Shown here in pieces: positions 1 to 8,922 of a stretch of 64,000 nt of DNA. Numbering within the stretch: position 1 is the stretch's first letter; each line of letters begins with the position of its first letter. The translations under genes were made by a program, and so were the position numbers. A model generated the notes under the pieces. The model made no database searches. It was not told where the DNA came from and saw nothing but the letters and a program-made list of their open reading frames with translations. The DNA is from Methylohalomonas sp034521715 (lineage in GTDB: Bacteria; Pseudomonadota; Gammaproteobacteria; Methylohalomonadales; Methylohalomonadaceae), in NCBI GenBank assembly GCA_034521715.1, contig JAXHLY010000001.1, positions 62,001 to 126,000 on the forward strand, written 5' to 3'.

Positions 1-1631
1 TCGCGATCAAGGAATTCTTTCCGAGCCAGTACTGCACGCGGGTCAGGCAGCAACTCGACCAAGGTCAAGCCATTGTCGGATGACCTCCGCCGAGGATTTC
101 GGCTGGGCGATGGAGCGCTTTCTGAGCGAGGCGCGCACCCTGGCGCAGTTCGAGCACCCGAACGTTGTCCGTGTTATCAACGTGTTCGAACGCAAACGGC
201 ACCGCCTACATGGTCATGCACTATGAAAGCGGCATCAGTCTGTCGGCGCTGCTCAAGAAACGCCGTACTCTGAATGAACAGGAGATTGCCCGGATAGCGA
301 TCCCGATTCTGGACGGACTGGAAAAAGTCCATGGCAGCGGCTTCATTCATCGCGATATCAAGCCATCGAACATCTATATCCGCGAGGGCGGCTCACCGGT
401 GCTGCTGGACTTCGGTTCGGCACGGCAATCCATGCAGGAACATACCCAGACACTGACCAGCCTGGTCTCGCCCGGCTATGCCCCGATCGAGCAGTACACC
501 AGCAAGGGCGAACGCCAGGGACCCTGGACCGATATCTACGGCATGGGGGCAACCCTGTATCGGGCGGTGACCGGACTGGTGCCGCCATCCGCCGTGGATC
601 GCAGCGAGGCGCTCTCCGAAGGCAGGGAAGACTACATGACCAAGGCGCGTGAACTGATTCGCGCGCCCTATCAGCAATCTGTCTCGCATGCGATCGATCG
701 CGCTGGCCTTCAGTGTCGATCGAGCGACCGCGAGAGTATTGCGGACTGGCGCCACGGAATTCGGCTTCAACATGGCCGAGATCGATACCCAGCCGGATTA
801 CAGTACCGGCAGCAATGGCAATGGCACGCGTCATGATGAACCGGCGAAGGAACGGCAGCAGACTGCAGACGATGAGATCATCGACATTGCCGGGAACAAC
901 ACCGGGACCGCCGTGATAACCCGGCCAACAGAACAGGCGGATGCGGCGCCCGGAGGAGCGCCTCCGAAAGCCCGACCGAACGCGTACCGACAGTCTCAGG
1001 CGTCCCCGGCCTGCCGGGTAACCGTTTCAGTCACCGGGCCATCTATCCGGCTGCAGGCGCGGTCCTGGCATTGGGCATAGCCATCGCCTTCTTCAGCTTC
1101 AGCGGCCGCGATACCACGCCGGCCGAGATCGCTGCAGATCCACCTCCGCGTGTGGATGCATCGGCGCTGGGGGAAAAAGCCGCCACGGCCGCCAGCGCAG
1201 CCAAAGTCGAGTCACTGCTCAATGCCGCCCGTGATGACATGAAAGCCATGAGGCTGACCACACCGGCCGATAACAATGCCCATGGCAAATTTCGCCAAGT
1301 ACTCAGTATCGAGCCGGGCAATGTCGAGGCACAACGCGGCCTCGAGGCCATTTACAGGCGCTACCTGCAACTTGCCCAGGGGGCAATTCAGGATAACGAG
1401 TTCGACCGCGCCGGCACCATGCTGGATCGGGCCGCCACCGTCATGCCTGACGGCCCCGGGCTGATGCGTGCCCGGGTCAGCCTGGAACAGCGCCGTACCG
1501 AGGTCCGTATGCAATCGTTGTCCGATACCATGCAGGAAAGTGGCGGCGGAAACAGTGAGCCAACAGACGCCGGTAGCGAAAACAGCGGTAGCAGCGGTAA
1601 TGAAGCCGTCCGCCGTCTGTTGGGGAGATAG
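1..1631 (+). CDS. Serine/threonine protein kinase with membrane anchor (5' end outside window, frameshifted)
   Basis: Predicted Hanks-type kinase. The window opens inside the N-lobe: bases 3-90 read AIKEFFPS, the beta-3 Lys region. The catalytic loop HRDIKPSNIYIR, the DFGSAR metal site and SPGYAPIEQY activation segment follow between about 340 and 500. The C-lobe ends near 780. A low-complexity linker, one transmembrane helix (about 1040-1100) and a helical region (1190-1520) with TPR-like spacing follow, so the kinase would be cytoplasmic and the C-terminus periplasmic. The frame changes near 90, 192, 697 and 740-760; each shift restores kinase homology, so single-base errors are likely. Substrate and signal are unknown. 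The first codons lie outside the window. The gene converges on the next one across a MITE copy. Confidence 0.8.
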
Positions 1632-1633
1632 TA

Positions 1634-1772
1634 CTTAAGGAAGCTATGAATACGAGTCTGGCGTCATTTCGCCCAACAGGAGAAACCTTTTAATTGATTG
1701 CGAATCAGCTCAGTCCGGAGAGATTACTCACTGCGCTGCGGAATGACGGGATTGTTCGCCGAGTTTCTTAAG
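1634..1772. repeat. MITE-like inverted-repeat element, copy A (diverged)
   Basis: The ends are CTTAAGGAAGC and GTTTCTTAAG. Inside lie GTCATTTCGCCCAACAGGAG and, inverted, CTGCGCTGCGGAATGAC, the same architecture as the copies at 20733, 32283, 52463 and 52633. It fills the space between two convergent genes and its right end supplies the TAA stop of the HAD gene at 1768-1770. This is the most diverged of the complete copies. No coding capacity. Confidence 0.7.
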
Positions 1773-3233
1773 CAAATTTCAGAATCTCGCCGACGGTATC
1801 GCGCATGCGGCGTTTGCCGCAGTGTATACGCTGCCACGCGGGAAAGTTGAATTCCGAGCAGATCGCCCGTGGTGTCAGCAATACGGCCTGAAGAAAGACC
1901 CGTAGTTCATGCACATCATAGATGGTGGATTCAACTCCCCAGTGTTCCAGCAGCTCATGCAGCATACGCACGTGTGGCGTCTTCCAGCTCAGTGCGAAAC
2001 GATTCACGCCCCAGTCCGCAAGACGATCGAGCACACTCTCGGCCAGCCGGGAACCGTTCAGTATCAGCGGTGCCAGGAAATCTATCGGCACCTCGATGAC
2101 CGCGTCCGGATGAGTCTCGGCCAGGTACCGGAATTCCTTCTCGGCCATTGACTCGATACCGGCGCGGAGCCAGATATCCCCGGAAGGCATACCGACCGAC
2201 TGCAACACATTGCTAAGATACATGTGCTGTCCGCCTGCTGATCCGAGATCGAGCTTGATACCGCGCCGGTGGTTCTTCAGCTGCTGTAGATACTGATAAA
2301 AAAGCCCGCTCTGAGTCTCGGACACCGGAATATATTGCTGCGCCTGGCGACCTTTCCTGACATGGAAATTGGCGAGAATACTCAGATCTGCCCAGTGTAT
2401 GTTCGACTTCAGAAACTCGCTGAATACGGCTTCATTGTTAACACTCTCCCAGACAAACTGGATATGCTGCGGTAATGCCTTTTTCGGAACAAGCTCGGTC
2501 AGATCATATACATTGCCGTGTACGGCAGTCTCGGGTATGCGCTGCGGTCGTGACTGGAAAAGCGTACCGGCATGCAACAGCAGGATCTCCCGGGACGGAT
2601 CACGGGCCGCCACCGCTTCGAGATTCTGCGGTTGATTATCAATCATGGCAAAGGGCCGGTATCCCTGTGCCCGAAAATGTTCGATGCCCGCGACCTTGGC
2701 ATCGGCTATACATTTACTGCCGGCCGCCTCGCGCATGAAGAGCAAAGATCGCTGCTGAAATGAACGCGGTATTCACGGCCCAGCTTGTTGAGTGAACACA
2801 GTGTTTCCTCGCGCAGGCTCTCGGCACGGGCGGTATTCAGACCCACGTGCGTGTGTGGCTGCAGCTGAAACCAGCGTATGACATCCAGTACGCCGGGAAA
2901 TGGGCGATGCGATTCCAGAATCGCCGACATCGACCAGCAGTGATTTTCATACCAGCGGCGAATGGCAGTGTAATGCGCCTCGTCAACGCGGAGTCCTGAC
3001 AGACCACTTTCCAGTTCATCAATCGTGAAGTTGATATCGGTAATACTGCGGTTGATGAAAAATTCCGTACCGTGGTGCAGATCGTAGGCCTGCAGCAGAT
3101 ACAGCATCGAATACCGGATATCGAGAATGGTGCCGTCTATATCAAACAGGATCAGCAGATCGTCCCGTGGATATTGTGCCCGCATCTTTTCGTAATGAAC
3201 GGCCAGGGCCTGCATCCAGTTTTGCATGGCCAT
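1768..3233 (-). CDS. HAD-family hydrolase fused to a C-terminal domain resembling FAM151/menorin-like proteins (one frameshift)
   Basis: The N-terminal 165 residues form a HAD-type phosphatase domain with the nucleophile motif FDIDGTILD near residue 30 and a later Asp in MIDNQPQN after the shift. The frame changes near 2745, where GATCTTTGCTC probably lost one T of a T4 run. The C-terminal half (about 220 residues) contains WESVNNEAVF, IHWADLSILANF and GIKLDLGS. This order resembles the DUF2181/FAM151 (menorin) fold, a relative of glycerophosphodiester phosphodiesterases, but that match is by eye only. Total length is about 488 residues. No signal peptide. The substrate is unknown. It is on the same strand as the HD protein, 95 bp downstream of that gene. 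Confidence 0.6.
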
Positions 3234-3328
3234 TACCTCGCTTCAGCCATTTTTCCGGATACAAGTCTGGATCGGCTTTGTGACCTTGTTGTGACGGGAA
3301 GCAGAACTATTCAGGTCAGAGGAATGAT

Positions 3329-3979
3329 TCAGACAGTGGCTGGAGTATCATCCGGCCCCGGTTCCTGGCGCAGGCGATCCAGGTTTTCCCGGCCGCGCTT
3401 GTTCAGCCACGCCTCGCCATCAGGCGCATAACAGCCAGGGGAAAAACCGAGGTCATCGGCGAGGAATATCTCAAGTACCCCTGCCGCCTGATCGCGCCAG
3501 TCTTCCCACAATACTTCACGGCCACCGAGTATGACCTCCTCACGCCAGAGCCGCATCGCATTCTGCCGGAACAGGTAGTAATGCGCAGCGAGGCCGGACA
3601 GATCCGCCGTCCTGACGATCCGGGCCTCAAGGGAGTTACAGGGCGCACCACACTGGGTACTGGCAATCGCTGCCTGTATGGCATGGATATCGGCATGGGA
3701 ATAGCCATAATGGTGCAATACTCGGCCAGCGAGTATCGCCGCATAGCTTTCCTTGGAGTCATGACCCTGGCGGCGGTGATCCTCATGGTAGCCGGCGTCA
3801 TGAAACAGGATGGCGGGATAGACTATACCCGGTTCGACATCCATGTCGGCTTCACGGCAACGCTCCACCAGCTCGCGTGAAACCAGGAGGGTTTCGAGAA
3901 CATGACTGAAATTGTGATAAGGCAAGCGCGTCTCATACAGCACGGCAGCCGCCTGTTCCAGGGCTGGATTACGGATCAT
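3329..3979 (-). CDS. HD-domain metal-dependent phosphohydrolase
   Basis: An intact 216-residue protein. HNFSHV near residue 22 and LFHDAGYHEDH near residue 58 supply the His and His-Asp metal ligands of the HD superfamily, with a further Asp in RTADLSGL near residue 124. Small soluble proteins of this type usually hydrolyse phosphoester bonds of nucleotides or similar substrates; the sequence does not say which. It starts with ATG, and a patatin-like gene lies divergently 221 bp away. It may be cotranscribed with the HAD protein downstream. No signal peptide or membrane segment. Confidence 0.75.
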   Translation of the reverse strand: MIRNPALEQAAAVLYETRLPYHNFSHVLETLLVSRELVERCREADMDVEPGIVYPAILFHDAGYHEDHRRQGHDSKESYAAILAGRVLHHYGYSHADIHAIQAAIASTQCGAPCNSLEARIVRTADLSGLAAHYYLFRQNAMRLWREEVILGGREVLWEDWRDQAAGVLEIFLADDLGFSPGCYAPDGEAWLNKRGRENLDRLRQEPGPDDTPATV

Positions 3980-4200
3980 GTCGTACCAGATAGGTCATGT
4001 GTCAGCGGCAGCCGATCGTCTTGAAACCGCAATATAGCCGCCGGGCGGAATTTGCGGAACCCCTTTATCAGCGCACGTTTTTATGCAGCTCTGCAATAGC
4101 GGCCGGTGGCATCAAATTGTTAATACGCACTATCTCTACCATAGACCCATGGCAGTGATTCTGCTCTAATTGACGCAGCGCAACAATCACTGGAGGCAGC

Positions 4201-5233
4201 GTGGCAAACCGCAAGGGAAACAGGACGGTCAATCTGGCACTGCAGGGAGGCGGTTCGCATGGTGCCTTTACCTGGGGCGTGCTTGACCGGCTGCTGCGCG
4301 AACCCGATATTTCATTCGACGGTATCAGCGGCATCAGCTCGGGCGCCATGAATACCGTCGTCATGACCGACGGCCTGTTACGCGGCGGGCGCGAAGGCGC
4401 TCGCGAGGCCTTGCAGGAATTCTGGCAACAGATGACGGCCATGTTCGAGTGAGCTGTTTCAGCCGACCGCGCAGCTTGCCGACTGGCTCATGTTCGAGAC
4501 CCAGGGGCCGTTCTCCCTGCAGTCATATCTGGCCCTGACAGGCATCTCCGCCCTATCAGCTGAATCCCATGAATCACGACCCGCTGCGTGAACTGCTGGA
4601 ATCAAGCATTGATTTCGACCGCCTGCGGCGCAATCGCACCTATAAACTCTTTATCGGCGCAACCCAGGTGCGTACCGGCAAGCTACGGCTGTTCAGCGGC
4701 AAGGAGTTGAGCGCTGATACGCTGCTGGCATCCGCCTGTCTGCCGTCATTGCACCATGCCATTACCATCGATGGCGAGGCTTACTGGGATGGCGGCTACG
4801 CGGGTAATCCACCGGTGTTTCCGCTGATCTTCAATTGCAAAAGCCCGGACGTGATCGTGGTGATTGTGCAGCCACTGGAGCGCAAGGAATTACCCGTGAG
4901 CGCCGAGGCGACATCATGCGTGCCGCGGAACTGAGTTTCAACACGGCTTTTCTGCGCGAGATGCGCGCCATCGCTTTTTCAAAAGAACAAATTGACAAGG
5001 AGTGGCTGCCGCTGGGTGCATTGGAGCGCAAGCTCGACCGACTCAATATTCACCTCGTACAGAATCAGGCCATGATGGAAGGACTGGACCCGGAAAGCCG
5101 CTATAAAACCGCGCCGGATTTTATCCAGCATCTTTACAATGAAGGTTACAGCGCCTGTGGAGGCTGGCTGGAAAAGAACTCCGTGCACATCGGCAAACAG
5201 TCGTCGGTCGACCTGGCGAAGTTGTTTTGTTGA
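4201..5233 (+). CDS. Patatin-like phospholipase (three frameshifts)
   Basis: Predicted Ser-Asp dyad acyl hydrolase. The oxyanion motif LQGGGSHG lies near residue 14, the nucleophile elbow GISSG near residue 43 and the catalytic Asp motif DGGYAGN near 4790. The start is GTG at 4201, with GGAGG seven bases upstream. Frames change near 4450, 4550 and 4900. The middle segment (QLADWLMFE, SPYQLNP) and the end (MRAAELSFNTAFLREM, residues up to KLFC) line up with patatin family proteins of about 340 residues, so the gene is probably intact in the organism. The TGA stop is three bases before an octamer repeat array. The lipid substrate is unknown. Confidence 0.8.
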
Positions 5234-5235
5234 CT

Positions 5236-5332
5236 GGTCGATCGGTCGATCGGCCGATTGGTCGATTGGCCGCTCGGTCGATTGGTTGATTGCGTTGATC
5301 GGTTGATCGGTCGATTGGTTGATTGGTCGATT
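5236..5332. repeat. Tandem octamer array, consensus GGTYGATT (about 12 units)
   Basis: Units such as GGTCGATC, GGTCGATT, GGTTGATT and GGCCGATT follow head to tail, with one 9-base unit at 5292-5300. The array begins three bases after the patatin stop codon and lies in the convergent gap before the tupC stop. Eight bases is not a coding period. A second octamer array of similar form (GGTTCATT) lies at 63262. Confidence 0.85.
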
Positions 5333-5436
5333 AAAACAGCCTGACCTGTCTGCGAATGGCTTGTCAAGCCATTTAACCAATCTGCCGGTAAACCGGTGCT
5401 CCTGCGGAAAGCTCCCCGATCTTTCAGGTCTACGAT

Positions 5437-6439
5437 CTAAACACTTTCGCCCGCCGATGACTTGAAGCCGATCGATCACGTCGTCGCCGAGGTGACAGTC
5501 CAGCTCCCGCAGGGCCGCCCCGGTGATCAGGACATGGAACGTCTCGCCGGCCTGGACGGTCACGTTCACCAGGCCATGCTGCTCATGCAGGCTGGTGATC
5601 CGCCCCTCGAAATGATTGCGCATACTGGATTTCAGCGGCGCCGGCGAAATCACGATCTGGTTCGCCTCGACCGCGGCATGCAGGCCTGCAGGGGTGTCTT
5701 CAGGTATCTCGATGTCGATGCGGCCGGTCCTGAATACATGATCATGCGGGTCAACCCGGCCCTGGAAATGATTCACCAGTGAAGTCGGGGCGATACGCCC
5801 CTCGAACAGGGTCACGACCTGGTCCGCCAGCGCATGGGCACGTATCTGGTCATGACTGCTGAGCACGATCGTTTGCGAACGATGCTCACGGATCACGTCT
5901 ATCAGCTGTTCGAACTCGGCGACAATACTCTTGTCCAGATAGGTAAAGGGCTCATCAAACAGCAGCACTTCCGGGTCCAGTACCAGCGCCCGCGCGATGG
6001 CCACCTTCTGGCCCTCGCCGCCGGACAGTTCGCGGGCCGGGCGGTCGGCGAGATGATCCAGGCCCAGCTGTTCCATCACGGTTTGTACCAGTGCCCGGCG
6101 CTTGCGTGCCGGCGTACCGCGGATCTTCAGGCCGATTTCGATATTCGTGCTGACGCTGTCATGCAACAGATACGGATTCTGCGGGACCAGGCCGACGCGG
6201 CGGCGATAATCACGCAGTTTGCTGACCGCTACCTCCTGACCCTGATACAGAAGCCGGCCCTCTTCAGGGGTATACAGGAATGCCAGCAGACCGAGCAGCG
6301 TGCTCTTGCCGGAACCGTTCGGACCAACCAGTACGGTGATGCGATTGGCCGGTATCTCGAGCTCCTGGATGCTCAGTGCCGGCGTTTCGGTGTCCGCATA
6401 GCGAAAGTCCAGATTGTTCAGCGTGTAGGCGGACGTCAT
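5437..6439 (-). CDS. tupC: ABC transporter ATP-binding protein, tungstate/molybdate type
   Basis: ATPase of an oxyanion importer at the inner membrane face. Walker A is GPNGSGKST (about residue 38), Q-loop LVPQNPY, signature LSGGEGQKVAIARAL, Walker B EVLLFDEPF and H-loop SSHD. The C-terminal 120 residues form a TOBE/Mop-like domain (NHFEGRITSLHEQHG, VNVTVQAGE), which in this family binds or senses the oxyanion. A frameshift near 5470 hides the natural end: the alternative frame reads GFKSSAGESV and a TAG at 5437, as expected for the family. Without it the frame runs on through the octamer array. The start ATG is one base after the tupB stop. Confidence 0.85.
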
Positions 6440-6440
6440 C

Positions 6441-7149
6441 TCAGTTCAGCCGCTGGAAACGTGACAGCATGCCGTTGGCGGCAAATGCCACCGCGAGCGG
6501 CGCGATCCCCAGTGCCAGGGCGAACTCGAATTCACCCTTGCTCGTCTCCAGGGCGATCGCTGTCGTCATCGTCCGGGTGTAACCCTCGATATTGCCGCCG
6601 AGCATCATGGCGACGCCGACTTCGCCGATGGCGCGGCCGAAACCCATGACCACCGCCGCGAACAGACCAAAGCGCACCTCGCGCAGATAGATCAGGGCCT
6701 GCTGCCAGCCGCTGGCGCCCAGTGACCGGCAGGTCTAACGCCAGCCTGGGATCGGCGCCCTTGACGGCGGCGATGGAAGGATTCCAGACGATCGGAATGA
6801 TCAGCGTATGCACTGTCCGATCACCATGGCCGCCGGCGTAAACGGCAGGCCCCAGTCGCCGGCCGGGCCCTGGCGGCTGAGGATGCCGTACAGCAGCAAA
6901 CCGACGACAACGGTCGGCAGCGCCATCAGGGTATTCAGCGAATGCTGCAGGAAATCCCGGCCCGGAAATCGTTTCAGCCCGACAACCAGCCCCAGGGGAA
7001 TACTGATAACACTGGCACACAGGGTCGCCAGCAACGATATATATCGAGGTCCAGACGACCAGGTAAACCTCACCGTCTAAGCTGAAAATCAGGTCAAAGG
7101 CGGCGCCCAGTGCCTGGAGAAAGAATCCATCGGAACGGATCACCCGCAA
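6441..7149 (-). CDS. tupB: ABC transporter permease, tungstate type (several frameshifts)
   Basis: Inner-membrane channel subunit partnering the ATPase just downstream. Segments in order: EVYLVVWTSIYI, ATLCASVISIPLGLVVGLKR, LMALPTVVVGLLLYG, IIPIVWNPS and, at the C-terminus, GFGRAIGEVGVAMMLGGN, the EAA-type loop that contacts the ATPase. Frames change near 7040, 6810 and 6735. The start is uncertain: TTG at 7149 reads straight in, while ATG at 7130 needs a further one-base shift but gives a more typical N-terminus. No substrate-binding protein (TupA) is adjacent on either side. Confidence 0.8.
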
Positions 7150-7154
7150 CGCGG

Positions 7155-7172
7155 ACCTGCACTGGTGCAGGT
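7155..7172. promoter_or_regulatory. Perfect 8-bp inverted repeat upstream of tupB
   Basis: ACCTGCAC-TG-GTGCAGGT, immediately upstream of the likely tupB start and next to an AT-rich stretch (7173-7200). It could be an operator or an mRNA hairpin over the ribosome-binding region. No known regulator motif is recognised. Confidence 0.4.
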
Positions 7173-7262
7173 AATAATTAATGAATGTTTATTGTTATGC
7201 ATGGCGACATTCAGACAGTCCGTAGCATAAACCATCCACCACATGGCTGACAGTCATGCGGG

Positions 7263-8753
7263 TCATGGTGCAGCGGTAAAATAGCGTCCTATCAGATCCG
7301 GATCATCAAAATGCCGCTTGCCGACAAAGGCGGTCGCGTGCGTACCCCACTGACGCATGGCACCCGGTTCCGGCACTCCCATCGGCCACAGCAGCCAGCG
7401 TTCGAGTCTTTCGGTACCCGGGACCAGTCCGCGTTGATCGAACATGCTGCGTTGCCCGTCACCTGGCGCCGGCAGTGAACGCAGGTCATCATAATCCGCG
7501 AATGAATAGCTCAGTGCGCCGGGATGATCCTCCACGGCCTCCAGCGCCTGGATATAGTGACTGCCCTGCTCGATGCGGATGCGGATGCGTTCGCCGCGTG
7601 CCGGAGCCGGCGCCCGGGCCGGGACCATGAGCGGTTCCTGCCAGAGACTTTGCCGTTCACGCGGCTTTAACTTTGCGCCGGGAAAGGCCATGTGATAACA
7701 GCCGCAGTTATGCATGGCGTCATAAAGCAATGGTGATCCATCGCCGTCAAGCGTAACGCGCCAGGTAATACCGTCTATATGGCCGCCGAGCAGATCGAGG
7801 CTGCCGGTTTTCGGCCTCGCCGGGAACCAGATGATGTAATTCAGCTGCAACAGGGTCTCGCCGCGCCAGCGCGTGTAACTGGTCTCGCGGTAAACGACCG
7901 GCCGGCCGGTGTCGATGGCCGGGCTGTCCGTGTCGTCCCAGTAGGGTGCGCCGATCCGGTCTGCCTGCCCGGCGACGTCGATGCGCCAGATCGGCGCATG
8001 GCGCCGGAACAGGCGCTCGAGTTGCTGTTCGGTCAGTTGCGGTACACCCAGGGCATCGCGGGGAACGTCCGCATACCAGTCAACAGCGGCCTGCTGCACC
8101 ATGGCAGCCGGTGGCCTGTAATCCGTCAGTTCACCCACCACCTGCAGATTGCCCGGTGGGCGGGCAAAAGTGGCCCGGATGTCCGCGTGCAGTCCGGCAA
8201 TGCCCCGGACGGCGGCGAGCGCGGTCAGCGGGTACAGCCCCAGCAACCGCTGATAGTCGGCATAGGCATCCGCCACCTCGCTGCGCTCGCGCAACAGAGG
8301 CCAGACCTGCGGCTGATCGCTATCCAGGCCCAGCAGCCGACTGCCGCACAGCCCTCGAGCCGCTGGCCGGCGGCGGCCCGGTCGGCGACGCCGAGCGCCT
8401 GCCAGGTTGCGCGGTCGTGCCGGCAGGTTGGCCAGTTCTACCCGCTGGCCCCGGCGGCCCAGTTCGTGCAATGCCTGGAGCCAGGCCTGCTGCCTGGCCG
8501 TCCCCTCCAGTTCGCCGCTAAACGACGCCAGAAAGCGGCTGCTGCGCAGGTAGGGAAAGCCGGGGGCCCGGGCATGCTGGGCATCCGCCACCCCGGCGGC
8601 GGACACCTGGCGGTCGAATGCGCGAAAAAAACCGGCACAGGCGGCGCTCTCGCCGGTGGCCTGCAGGTGGCTGCCGAGCGGCTCCGCGCCATAGGGCAGC
8701 GTGCCGCAGCCGGCCGGCCAGGCGCCGCATGGCCAGTCAGCGGCAACGGCCAA
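7263..8753 (-). CDS. Unrecognised protein, possible lipoprotein (local frameshifts)
   Basis: About 496 residues. I do not recognise the family. The C-terminal two thirds are well-formed: residues such as WRIDVAGQADRIG, YTRWRGETLLQLNYIIWF, GGHIDGITWRV and DAMHNCGCYHMAFP suggest a conserved globular domain rather than an artefact. Between about 8340 and 8420 the frame shows an Arg/Pro-rich stretch, while the next frame reads TWQALGVADRAAAGQRLEG, so two compensating shifts are likely. Near the N-terminus PAGCGTL could be a lipobox, which would make it a lipoprotein, but the start is uncertain. It is divergent from miaB and 113 bp upstream of tupB on the same strand. Confidence 0.55.
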   Translation of the reverse strand: MAVAADWPCGAWPAGCGTLPYGAEPLGSHLQATGESAACAGFFRAFDRQVSAAGVADAQHARAPGFPYLRSSRFLASFSGELEGTARQQAWLQALHELGRRGQRVELANLPARPRNLAGARRRRPGRRRPAARGLCGSRLLGLDSDQPQVWPLLRERSEVADAYADYQRLLGLYPLTALAAVRGIAGLHADIRATFARPPGNLQVVGELTDYRPPAAMVQQAAVDWYADVPRDALGVPQLTEQQLERLFRRHAPIWRIDVAGQADRIGAPYWDDTDSPAIDTGRPVVYRETSYTRWRGETLLQLNYIIWFPARPKTGSLDLLGGHIDGITWRVTLDGDGSPLLYDAMHNCGCYHMAFPGAKLKPRERQSLWQEPLMVPARAPAPARGERIRIRIEQGSHYIQALEAVEDHPGALSYSFADYDDLRSLPAPGDGQRSMFDQRGLVPGTERLERWLLWPMGVPEPGAMRQWGTHATAFVGKRHFDDPDLIGRYFTAAP

Positions 8754-8922
8754 CAGTCCGCGCTAATCTGTGGGCCGATGAAGTTTCCGTTGCTTTGCAG
8801 GGATTGTACCGCCAGTTTAGACCCCGGCAACGCCGAATGATCTGCCCACCGCGGTAGTAGAAGCGCCGCCTAAAATCGTATAATCGGTGGTCCTGTTTAA
8901 CCCGGCGGCGCCAGACCCAGAC

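Noticed and set aside
4979..5436. A 486-residue form of the tungstate ATPase with a repetitive NQSTDQPIN-type tail
   Set aside because: The tail is octamer-array DNA and antisense patatin; the corrected frame ends at 5437 with a family-like terminus.
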